A stretch of 28,791 bases of DNA from Heterotrichella gracilis (lineage: Eukaryota > Sar > Xanthophyceae > Tribonematales > Xanthonemataceae), in NCBI GenBank assembly GCA_032358255.1, contig JAULBX010028460.1, positions 1-28,791 on the forward strand. The letters are read 5' to 3'. Numbering within the stretch: position 1 is the first letter of the stretch; every line of letters begins with the position of its first letter. Under the pieces are notes generated by a model. The model did not search any database and had not been told where the DNA came from. It worked only from the letters and a program-made list of their open reading frames with translations. The translations under genes were made by a program, and so were the position numbers. Below, piece after piece: positions 9,430 through 19,400 of the stretch.

Positions 9430-10140
9430 ACTTGGTTATTATTCCCCCAAAAAAGTGTGGGCAGGTCACGCGATATGCAGCGCAGTGTGCGCCAGCTGAG
9501 TCCACACATTGCACCAAAGTGGCACATACCGGAGCTTGTGGTGCAACCGGTGCAGGCACCTGAGTGAAACTTGGGCAAGCATCCCTGCCCTCGGGAAATA
9601 GCCTAAATAGGCCATCCCTTGGCTGCATCTGCGCTTGGTGGGTTAACCCTGCAGGGTAAAAACAGCGCACACCGTGAAGCTTTGAGGGATGGGGCAATAA
9701 ATACCGCACGTTTGTTACCACACAAACTGCACAGTGCTCACCGTTGCCACTGCCTACACTGCCCTGCGGCTGGGTGGTCCTCTGCCTTTCTGTTGTGTGT
9801 GCCATGGCTGAGTGGACACTGCCTGCTGTGGTGCACGACAACAAGGGTAAGAATGGCAAGGGGACACATACCTCTGTGAGGACAGCAAAACCTTCGTCAG
9901 GATGAGAAGCTGCACCCATAGTACCTAGTGCAGGTCGCTGGCACTGAAGGGACGAACGAGCAGTGTGGGCGTGGCTGCGCCTGTGGAACCCTAGGCCTAG
10001 GTGCGTACGCGTGGGTGACAAGCCAGGCGCTGCAACACACGCCATGCTTCCACAATAGCCACCTGCAACTACCAACAGAGTCCAACTACCGCAACGGGCG
10101 ACACCAGTAAACTTGCAGCACGGGTTCTTGCGACGGCAAA
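9430..10140 (-). other. Conserved upstream block of unit A, possible further exons
   Basis: This block aligns with 13100-14110 in unit B. Two short segments show codon-like differences between the copies. A segment at about 9870-9890 reads GFAVLTE before a GAG|GTATGT donor (B: GFVVLTE, synonymous changes, donor lost). Another at about 9545-9640 reads AQVSLRCL in both copies. Frames are broken in one or other copy (a stop before the second in A, a one-base shift before the first in B), so I cannot assemble a gene. Confidence 0.35.
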
Positions 10141-10639
10141 CAAAAGGGGTGGATACCAGTCTCGGATGGGTTCAAAAACAAAGCCCCGGAACTTCAACGT
10201 ATGTGGGTGATGAGGGCAAGTTCAACGACGGTGTTAACGTATCAACGGTTTTTGACGGGTGCTAGCTTTAGCAATACACTGCCCGAAGCAACCTTGGTTG
10301 ATGGCTTCCAATCTATCTGTAAACGGATACACAGATTATTTCAGTTTACCCTAGCAGTAGGGTTTCCAGTAGCGTTTCCCTCGTTGCCGGTTGCAGGCAG
10401 CATGGTCTTTACACTGGAAACATAGCTTAGTTGGAGAACACCATACGGACGTGTGTATACATATACTATTGTACGCTTCCAGTATGTTGCACGTGCTAGT
10501 ACTCCCCGGACAGCAAGCAGCTTGCCTTGTCAGTGTTGTTTGTGAAGAAGAAAGAAAGAAACAAAACGCCCCCACACACGGCAGCACACCACAACCGGCA
10601 ATGTTAAAAACACAGACAGGCCGGGCAGCAACCAGTGAG

Positions 10640-11030
10640 AAAGAACAGGTCCTCAAGACCAAGTTACTGAAGGGTATGCTACTACTACACAAAAACTCAA
10701 AATACTCACTCCATATGACATCAAGTTGAAAAGTACTCGCTGCATGCAGATATAGCTGATAGCGGCAGATACACTACATAGTAGAAAGAAAGAAAGAAAC
10801 AAAGTGTCCCCACACAGGGCAACACACCACAAGCCAGCAATATAGCTTGTCGATAATTGTAATATGCTACAGCTATGTGCAGCCTGCCACGCCATGCCAT
10901 TCAACGCCAAGTTGGCATGCGGCATCAATTTAAATACATCAGATCAATTTTAATTTGCTAAAAGTTTGCCCGCTGCCGGTGGTGATCAACTACTATAATT
11001 CTCCTCTAGAATCTATCTGATATCTGGTAG
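10640..11030. other. Spacer between units A and B with a third copy of the unit-end motif
   Basis: Positions about 10781-10843 repeat the GAAAGAAAGAAACAAA block followed by CCCCACACAGGGC and CACACCACAA, a degraded third copy of the motif that ends both units. Nothing else is recognisable here. Confidence 0.6.
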
Positions 11031-11154
11031 CATGTGGTACAAAGTTTGCACCTCATGTAATGTTGGCATGCCCTCCTGCCATTGGTAGTACCTGTGTCCA
11101 CTATTACTTATTTGCACACGCTCCATCCGCTAACCCAGCTGGTATAGCTGGTAC

Positions 11155-12940
11155 CTATGTGGCCCGGCCGCTGCAGGATTTATCCGATGTTTGAAACACA
11201 CACCCTTCCTTCTCAAACTGCTCAATGGTTTCCTTGAAGGCTGGCATGAACCTGAATGGCCGTGAACGCTGGTCAAACTCTGGTAACTCTTGAATGAAGA
11301 GATCGCCAGCTGCCTGTGGGTCCTTGCGAGCTTGGTAATAGCATCTGATGGCGCATATCCTCTGAGGCAGGGTGCCACCTGGCACCACGGTGGAGGTGAA
11401 GGTAGTGAAGGTGGCAGCATGCAATTTCTCTTTGTCCCTGCACATGCGCAATCAATATTGTCTAACCACTTGCGTGACCTTCAAACCTGCAGTTTTTACA
11501 TCTTCGTTGTCATACCCATACATGCTTGCTTGGACCCAGCTTCAAAAAATTGCAACATTTTGAACGCTGGGTGTGCTAGCCTGACAGAACCCATCACTGA
11601 TTGAAGCTGTATTTCTACATCATGCAGAAAAGCAGTGCACTAGTGCAGTTTTTAAATGCAGAGTGGCAGAGTGGCCAGTGTTCATCTCCACCCATGTGGA
11701 ATGAGGATGCGCGCAAGATCAATTGAACCAATCAGGCTTTCCGGCACACAGTAAGGAGGGGGTAGCTTTATTACTTATGCGCATGGGTGCGCAGCAGGGT
11801 GTGTGGTGGTAATAATAATATGAAGGTTTTTTTTGAAGGTGCGTGGTGGGTTCTCGACTTTAGGGTACAAAGCTTGCAACTCAAAGCCAAAGTAGTACCG
11901 GCATGCCCTTCCAACATACCTGCGTCTATCACCAAGCTGGGTGGCAATCCTTAAGAGCGCTTTGAAGGGATTGGGACGGGGGCCATATGGATATGCGATC
12001 ATGTGCACAATCATGCACAGGCATAATGGCCATACAACAACAATAATCTCGGTCGTAACCTTCACCTGGCGAATCTGGGGCAGTGGAAAAGCATTGTCAA
12101 AAAAGAGAGGCCGGGCGACGATATCAGATGCAGCACACACATTTACAGTTACGGTTGCAAACTAACGCCACATTCATTAACTGACGGTTTGTCAACTCAT
12201 TAAGAGCACTTTTAACACACAGGAACATGTTGTACACATTACCCATGACTTTGTGACAGGATGACATCTCACCTTCTCCTTCGCGCGCGCTACCTTCTTC
12301 TGGTTAGCTTTTATCAACTCCCGTTTGCGCTGCACCTCCTGACGAGCCGCCTCTTGCGCTCTTGGCAAAACACCTGCAACCAGGGTGCAGGGCGTGGACA
12401 TTCTCAAAGGGGCGCGCGAGATAATTATACTTGAAACTATAATTAACATAAATAAAATCATGTTAATTAGCATATACTACCTGATCAAGACTATTCAAAT
12501 ACTACAAATTCGAATATCACTTTATATACATGTATATACTAGAATTAAAATTTATATCCGCGCCCCATTTGTGCCCCCGTACAACACACAATTATGCACT
12601 TGACCATCGTTGCTTGTGTAAGTCATCACTTTCCGGGAGCAGCTGTACTCGTCGAGCTGTACTCTTTGGTGGTCTAATTGGGAACCTATCATCCATGGCA
12701 GTTGGCTGACCAGTGGTCCGCAATCAGCTGCAACCTGCCAGATAAATGCTTACTTATAATATTACTCCAGGTCCGAGGTGCTGTGGGTGCAAGCCATGCT
12801 CAGTCATGCTATGCATGTTCCTTGATATGCACGCACGCACCAGCCAAGCCTGCTCTCGCCAGCGGTGGGCGCATGCAGGTACCCAGTCCAAGGACAAGCA
12901 CCAGGAGGGCGAGCAGGGCGCCAACACACTTTGCTGCCAT
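11155..12940 (-). CDS. Unit B gene: leader, charged helix, membrane segment, conserved C-terminus; family unknown
   Basis: Exons in transcription order: 12940-12841 (starts ATG; MAAKCVGALLALLVLVLGLG then TCMRPPLARAGLA), 12373-12273 (charged helix containing EVQRKRELIKANQKKVARAK), 12074 to at least 11835 (VTTEIIVVVWPLCLCMIVHM membrane segment, then ACRYYFGFELQALYPKVENP), and 11437-11155 (CAIRCYYQA..., PFRFMPAFKETIEQFEKEG) with a TAG stop. The first three junctions are phase-consistent; the junction into the last exon is not resolved, because the frame after position 11835 meets a TAA at 11775. The leader could be a signal peptide or a first membrane anchor, so the product is probably membrane-bound. 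A copy of the YYFGFELQ exon sits beyond the stop at about 11107-11030. I do not recognise the family. Confidence 0.5.
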
Positions 12941-13099
12941 GCGTGCCTGCTATGCCGGCCGTGTACCCTAAGGGACTGTTGTGCCTGCACAAGAAAGGCT
13001 GAGTGAAGGCCAACACAACCACTGTCCACCCTAGCTGACGCTGACTACTGCACATTTTGGAATAGTTGATGTAATAGTTTTATTATTTACCATGACTAG

Positions 13100-14230
13100 G
13101 TCCGTTTCTAAAACAGTGGGGGCCAGGTCACGCAGTGTGAACCAGCTGAGTCCCATATATGTTGCACATACCGGAGCAAGTGTGGCCAATACAGGCACCT
13201 GAGTGACACCTGGGCAGGCATCCCTGCCTTCGAAACATAGGCCATCGCTTGGCTGTATCTGCGCTTGGTGGGTTGACCGGCACCCACAGCAAACCCTAGC
13301 ATGGGTAATTCTGCTGCCAACAGAACCCTAAGCAGGGTAACTGCAGGTTAGTTGGCAGGTTAGTAGCTGCATCCAACTAACCTTGCCATACCCTACGCAG
13401 GGTATTGCATGTTGTTGGAGGGTTAGTACTAGGGTTAGTACTAGGCGCAGCCAACTAACCTTGCCAAACCCTACACAGGGTAATGGAGGTTAGTAATGCG
13501 GGTTAGTATCGGTGAGCACTAACAAATGTACTAACCCTGGGATGTTAGTATATCTAACTAACTTATAGGGTTAGTATACTAACCAAGTGGCCGTGTGGTG
13601 ACCCTGCAGGGTAACCAGCGCGCTGTGAAGCTTTGAAGGATGGGCAACAACACAGCAGCTATAGTACCATATAAGCTGCACAGTGCTCACCTGAGGACAC
13701 CCTGCCCTGCATTTGGGTGGCTTTCTGCCTGTTTGTGGGTGCCACAACTGAGTGTACTGAGTAGCTACAGGCACTGCCTACACTGCCTGCTGGTGTGCAT
13801 TGCAAGTTGCAACAGGGGTTAGGCTGGCAAGGAGACATACATTTCCGTAAGGACAACAAAACCAGCGCTGGGTTTGACAAGCTGCACCCATAGTACCTGG
13901 TTAAGGTCGCTGGCACTGAAGGGACGAACGGGCATTGTGGGCGTGGCTGCGCCCGTGGGACCCTAGGCCTAGGTGCCTGGGCGACAAGCCAGGCGCTGCA
14001 ATACACGCCATGCTGCAGTAGCCAACTGCAACAAACAATCGAGTTCAACAGCCGTGACGTGCGACGCCAGTAACCAGGTAGCACGGGTTCTTGCAAACAG
14101 AAGTGATGGGTACCAGTCCCGGCCAGTCTCGGGACCGGTTGCAACCAACTGGGTTCAAAAACAAAGCCTCGGAACTCAAGATGTGCAAGCGGCGAGGTTC
14201 AACCCAGTACGTTAACGAGGGTGTTGACGT
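13100..14230 (-). other. Conserved upstream block of unit B, possible further exons
   Basis: This is the counterpart of 9430-10140. It includes an open segment at about 13290-13180 (QPTKRRYSQAMAYVSKAGMP, then AQVSLRCL). A second, at about 13760-13692, reads QYTQLWHPQTGRKPPKCRAG and ends in a CAG|GTGAGC donor shared with unit A. The GFVVLTE segment near 13860 is preceded by a one-base insertion relative to A. Coding is suggested by third-position differences but not shown. Confidence 0.35.
13279..13603. mobile_element. Insertion of about 320 bp in unit B rich in GGTTAGTA motifs, flanked by TGACC
   Basis: Unit A reads GGTGGGTTAACCCTGCAGGG where unit B has GGTGGGTTGACC, an insert, then TGACCCTGCAGGG. 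TGACC is repeated at 13274-13278 and 13599-13603, as expected of a 5-base target duplication. The insert contains many GGTTAGTA/TACTAACC words in both orientations, a perfect 16-base palindrome GGTTAGTATACTAACC at 13569-13584, and two copies of AACTAACCTTGCCA with CAGGGTA. It has no ORF and no clear terminal inverted repeat. Confidence 0.65.
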
Positions 14231-14479
14231 AACCGACGGTTTCTGACGGGTGCAAGCTTCGCCAATACAGGCAACCTTGTTGATGCTTCCATTTTGTCTG
14301 GGTTCTGGGTTACCCTGCAGAAGGGTTTCCACAGCGCCCTCGTTGCCAGATGCAAGCCAGCATTGCAGTACCCGTTACAAGAAAGAAAGAAAGAAACAGA
14401 ACGCCCCCACACACGGCGGCAAACCACAACCAGCAATGTTGAAAAACACAGACAAGCCGGGCAGCAACCAGTGGAACAT

Positions 14480-16140
14480 GGCGTGGGTTACAATGGAGAC
14501 ATAGAGCTGAGGAACACCATGGTGCACCCCGGACGTGTGTCTACACAATCCCATGCCTTGAACATGTTGCAACGGTGCAACTCATCAGTTGAAGGTGATG
14601 CTGCATGCATTGCATCAATGATGGAATGTTGCCTGTGCCCGGCCAAGTTAACTATACCTTTCTTAGCTGCCAATCTAGTGGGCATGAACAGCTGCCAGTG
14701 TATTTACAATATTACTGATATCATGTAGAGTATGGAATACTTGTAAACTACAGTACTGGCACTGGCAGTGCGGCGTTGCACAATACAATGTATGTCGACC
14801 GGGCCCCTAAAGAGTTAGGGCTAAGCTGAAGGCTTCCCGTTACGGTAAGGATACTCTAGAGTCGCCTGCCAGTTGCAGTTTTCCCCAAATGCAGGAGTTC
14901 ACTTGAGCTATGAGCAAGTAGTTTTCAGTTTTCGCTAGCTGCATCTCTTAGTAATACTAAATTTAACTAACAATAAAATGCACATGCCAACGACCCCAAG
15001 AGTGCAGGTCGTTGACAGCCAAGGTCAGTTACTTGTAAACCTTAAGCCAAACCTCATTGACCGGACCTGGTCACCACCCTGGGTTAAACCCGCATGCAGC
15101 AAAAAAGGTGCCCACTTGGCAGTGCGAGGCCACTGTTTGGCATACAGGGATTTGGAAATTTAGAGACAGGCGACAGGCACTATAAGATGCTCCACAGGGA
15201 GCAAACACTCATTGAGAAAATCCACAGCAAACCAGAAATCCACAGCTGCCAGTGCTAATTAAAACGGTACACTAACCAGTACTTCCTGCATTAACAGTAA
15301 ATTAACAGTACTTCCACAATTTTGTACTCATGGGAACTGGAACTCTTGAAACTGGATGGAAAAAGGACCCATCCCTATGGTCCGATGCGGTACGCACAAA
15401 CCAAGTGCTGGGAAAACGCAAAACTATGTGCTGGGAATACAGGCTTGCTCGCTGTCTACTGCCTACTTTCTGCTAGCTACTTCCCTCTTTATTAAAACCT
15501 CCAAATGCTGCAAAATCACATGCATCGATGTTGTTTTTGAACAGGGGCTTTGATGCCTACGGCACCAAAACTGAAGCGCCCTTGTATGCCACGCGTATCG
15601 CACACAGGCTCCTACATATTACTGATAGAATACAAGTCACTAAAAAACACCAGTGCTAGCTGCAAGGAAAAGCATGCAAGCAAGCTAGCCGTGTGTATGC
15701 TGCAGCACAAAAGGCCGCATGCGCGGCGCAGCCGGGGATCACCCCCAAATCCTAAAACCATAAACAGTAAATCCCTGAAGTTCCTGCTAAACTCCTGCAG
15801 CCGAACAACCCTAAGTACCCCAAAACCCTAAACGTAAACCCGTGAACTTTCCAGCATGCTCGCCCAGTACGCCCCCTGGCACACGGCATGGTGCAGAGCA
15901 CATCACACACAGCCCCAAAACCCTAAACGTAAGCCCTTACCCTCCAGCTTGCTCCCCAGTTGCAGCGCCTCTAAAAGTACATCACACACAGCCGCAGCAA
16001 CCTCTACTGTGCCTTTGCGCCAAGCAACCACACGGGTCTCGTGCATGTCTCCAGCATGTCCCCAGCTGCTAGCATGGCTTCGGCATGGCTCCAGCTGCAA
16101 ATATGACTTATGAACCAATACCGTGCACCCTCGGCATTGT
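14480..16140. other. No supported gene; short CCCTAAA-containing repeats near the right end
   Basis: There is no exon chain on either strand. Between 15730 and 15960 the phrase CCAAAACCCTAAACGTAA recurs, each time followed by CCAGC(A/T)TGCTC-like sequence, a short tandem repeat with telomere-like words. The rest is unremarkable. Confidence 0.5.
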
Positions 16141-16148
16141 TTCCTGCA

Positions 16149-16290
16149 CTCCAAAAGGCTGTCGGATGACCTCAAGCACAGCCACCCCTCTGCTGTGTAC
16201 CTGCCCCCAGCAACTGCGCTCCAAAGGCTGTTGGATAACCCTTGTGCACAGCAGCCCCGCTGCTGTGTGTACTGTGCGCTTGCCCCCAGC
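16149..16290. repeat. Two tandem copies of about 70 bp just past the stop of the RING gene
   Basis: CTCCAAAAGGCTGTCGGATG with the following CACAGC...TGCCCCCAGCA at 16149-16215 recurs at 16219-16288. The second copy abuts the stop codon of the minus-strand gene, so this is tandem duplication in the 3' UTR. Confidence 0.8.
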
Positions 16291-16294
16291 ACCC

Positions 16295-16465
16295 TCACGA
16301 GGCATACACAGGCCTGACAAGGGACTGGCACTTTTTTCCGCAGCGGGGGCAATCCGCCGGGGGGTTGTTGGCGTTACCACACCCGGCGCACAGTATCCAG
16401 CACATGCACGGCACAGACACAAAGCTGGTGTGCGTGATCCGGCCCTGCTTGGCGCACTCCATGCA
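16295..16465 (-). other. C-terminal RING domain with an all-cysteine ligand set
   Basis: The spacing is C-x2-C-x15-C-x-C-x3-C-x2-C-x9-C-x2-C, then a hydrophobic tail ending in RPVYAS. In IAP/MUL1-type terminal RINGs the central motif is PCGH; here it reads PCMC, so the usual histidine is replaced by cysteine. All eight ligands are present, so zinc binding should be kept. Confidence 0.75.
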
Positions 16466-19400
16466 GCGCTTGCTCTCGGGTACCACGGGCGGCGGCGGGG
16501 GGGCGGGTGGCGCCACTGGAGGTGTGGCGGGGGGTGGCGGGCGGGGCGCTGCCTGGGTTACTGTGGGCCTGAGGGCCGCCCCCATGGGGTTGTATGCGCG
16601 GACGCCGGGGTTGTAGGGGGCGCGCGCGGCCGCCACGGGTGGTGGTGTGGACACCGTCGGGCGCATGGATGCTTGCGCCACGGGGGCGCGCACTAGGGTA
16701 GTCTGCGGCTGCGCCCCAAGGACCACAGGGGGCCTGGGGTTCGCCTTTGCGGCAGCGGTTGGTGAGCCTCTGAACATCACCGGGGGCTGTGGTGGGGGGC
16801 GTGTGGTGGGTGGTGACGTCACTGGCGGCCTGACCGGGGGTGGCGCGGTGGGGGGTGCCGAGACCGGCGGCCAGGGTGGTGGGGGTGCGGGTGGTGCCCC
16901 CACCGGCGGCTTGGGTGGTGCGGGTGATAGGGCGGTGGTGGTGGTTGACACTGGTGGCCTCCCCGTGGGGAACAGGTGCGCAAACATGTTTGACAGCAGG
17001 GGGGCTGGCTTGCTGGTGGAGGCTGCGGGTGGCTGGGGGGGTGGACGAGACGAGGCCGCCGATGGCGGCAGTGGTGGTGGAGGTCGAGGTGGGGGTGCGG
17101 CGGGTGGGGGGCGCGCATTTGCCACTGGGTGTGCTGCTGCGGGGGGCCTTGCGTGGCCGTTGGCGGCTGGTCGTGGTGGCGCTGCATGAGGGAAGACACA
17201 GGATTAGGGTTTGAGGTTGAGGGTCTTGGTAATTTTGCGGGGCCGTTGGCTGGCCGTGGTGGCACTGCATGCATGAGGGACCACAATGAGTTATAGGTTG
17301 ACTGCTCGAGAGTTTAGGGCTGAGCTTGGTTGTGGATGTGTGGGGATGCAACCAGGCACATGGGGGTAAACGGTGGTGCCCTAGCAGAAAGACTGCCAGC
17401 TAGTTCCACGCCTGTGCACATGGATGCATTGGGGTTGCGCATTGTAGGGCTTAGGGCTTAGGATCCACAGTTTAGGGTGTAGGGGCATGATGTACTGCAA
17501 AACAGCTGCGTACCCGGCAGGGGTGGTCGCCTGGCCACATCGAGCTTAGACTTTATATCAAATTTAGGGTTCAGGGGTCAGGTTACCCTAAAATCCACCC
17601 TGCGTACCTGGCGGGGGTGGTCGCCTTGCTGCCCCTGCGAACGAAAACTCCTGCTGGTGCTGCGCCTGCTCAATGGCATGCATGTGCCTGGTAGCCTCCC
17701 TGCAGAGTGGAAGGTGTAGGGTTTAGGGTTTAGGGTTACCAGGGCATGCATGTCCTGGACGCCATCCCGGGAGAACTGCTGCTGATGCTGCGGGCATGCA
17801 GAAGTACAGGGGTGTTTTAGCACACCTGTCTGTTTCCAGCTGCAGGCTCCTTGCAAACTCCTCATCCGCCTGCTCCTGCTCCATGCGCCTCGCTGCATCC
17901 TCTGCTGCCAGCCGCTCAGCAACCTCCCTCGCAGCCTGGGGTTGTACAGGGCACTTTAGGCACAATCTAGGTACAATATGAAGACACTCTTGAGTCCGGT
18001 GGAATGTCAGCGCTTCAATCAACTGTAATGGAGCTGATCAAACCTTACAGTGTGATTCCAGCCCCTGCGACGAGTCTTAGATTAGCCCGGTGGGTCAGCG
18101 CTTAAATCAACTGTTTTAGGGTTTAAGGCTTTAGGGTTTAGAGTTTAGGGTTTAGCTGATCAAACTGTTCAGTGTGATTCTAGCCCACTGCGACGAGTCT
18201 TAGATTGGCCCGGGAGTGGGCAGACTGTTGCAAGGGTTTCATTGGCGCTTGGCAACGCGTTGGGCCCAATGCGTGCTATAGAATTCCATAGCCCGTGAGG
18301 TTGGGGCTGGGGTAGATAGAGTGGTGACTCGTGTCCCAAGCCCACCGCTGCTCACCGGCTGCAGCGACGTGGTCCACCTGCCTCAGCTCACCACACTGGG
18401 AATCAACGTTCAGATGCTAGGCCAGGGTTCAGGGTTTACATGTAGTGTTGATTCACGCCTCAAACTCACCCGCTGCTCCTCCTCCTCCTGTTCCCTCACC
18501 AGGTGCAGCTATAATGCCCACCCGCCTCACCCCACCAGATGTAGGCTTTCCAGTTCAGATGCCAGGCCAGGGATTAGAATTTTGATGCAAAACTCTTGAA
18601 TTTGGGTGAATAGAGTGTTAATAGGGTTTATAATGCCAAGAGCAACTCACCCGCTGCTCCTCCTTCTCCTTTTCGATCACCAGGTGCAGCGACGAGGTCC
18701 ATCCGCCTCAGCTCACCAGATGTTGGGTTTACAGGTCAGATACCAAGTCAGGGTGTAGGGTTTGGCTTTAGGTGAATACAGGGTTCATTTATGCATCAAA
18801 CTCACCCGCTGCTCCTCCTTCTCCTTTTCAGTCACCAGGTGCAGCGACGAGGTCGGTCCACCCTGCGCCTCAGCATCCACTGGCCCAAAGCCATTCGCCA
18901 GTCTGGCTACAGCTGGGGTGTCTTCCACCGAGGTCGGGGAGTGCGGGCATGAGGGGTCTGTGGGTAAGGAACAAGCGAACACATTTTATTCGTCTCCTTT
19001 TAAATCAAATATCAAAGCTTCAATCTAAGTATAGTGGTTGGATAGTGGAATACGACGAAGGATCCAAAGCAAGTCCAGGGGTGCATCGGTGAGGGAGTCC
19101 TCATTGTTGCATTAATTGTACTTAATGATGAGGTGCGTTGGCCTTACAATGACTCGATGATTATGATTATGGCATGTCCTGGGGAAGGCCTGGAACACGC
19201 CACTAAGCGCACCCTACATGGCAACAATTGTATTTGTATAATCACATATATCATAATGATGCATCCCCCTGTGTCCCTACCCTAGGTCCCCAGCAGGTCC
19301 TCCTCCCTGTGCGTGGGGGTCAGCGCCCATGCCTCTTGTATGAAGACTTTATACTGTATACTGTTTTTATAGTATAGAGTATATGTTCTATAAGTTCTAT

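Larger units (their letters stand above)
7550..10640 (-). repeat. Tandem segmental duplication, unit A
   Basis: Unit A matches unit B (about 11030-14470) in the same order and orientation along its whole length. Landmarks include the C-terminal exon (7700 against 11155), the YYFGFELQ exon, the charged-helix exon, the leader exon, the block beginning ACCGGAGC (near 9530 and 13170), and a GAAAGAAAGAAA-plus-GCCCCCACACACGGC block at the right end (about 10550 and 14385). By eye the copies are roughly 75-80 percent alike, so this is an old duplication. Confidence 0.85.
11030..14470 (-). repeat. Tandem segmental duplication, unit B
   Basis: This is the right-hand copy of the duplicated unit, colinear with 7550-10640. 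It is longer mainly because of a roughly 320-base insertion at 13279-13598 that unit A lacks. It retains an ATG-started leader exon that unit A lacks. Confidence 0.85.

Noticed and set aside
13880..13935. MPVRPFSASDL start on the minus strand as the beginning of an N-acetyltransferase
   Set aside because: The resemblance covers about ten residues, the frame ends soon after, unit A has CTG and a stop at the same places, and no further acetyltransferase sequence follows.
16647..17189. Plus-strand glycine-rich open frame
   Set aside because: It is the antisense shadow of the proline-rich exon, whose frame is fixed by splice phase and the C-terminal RING.
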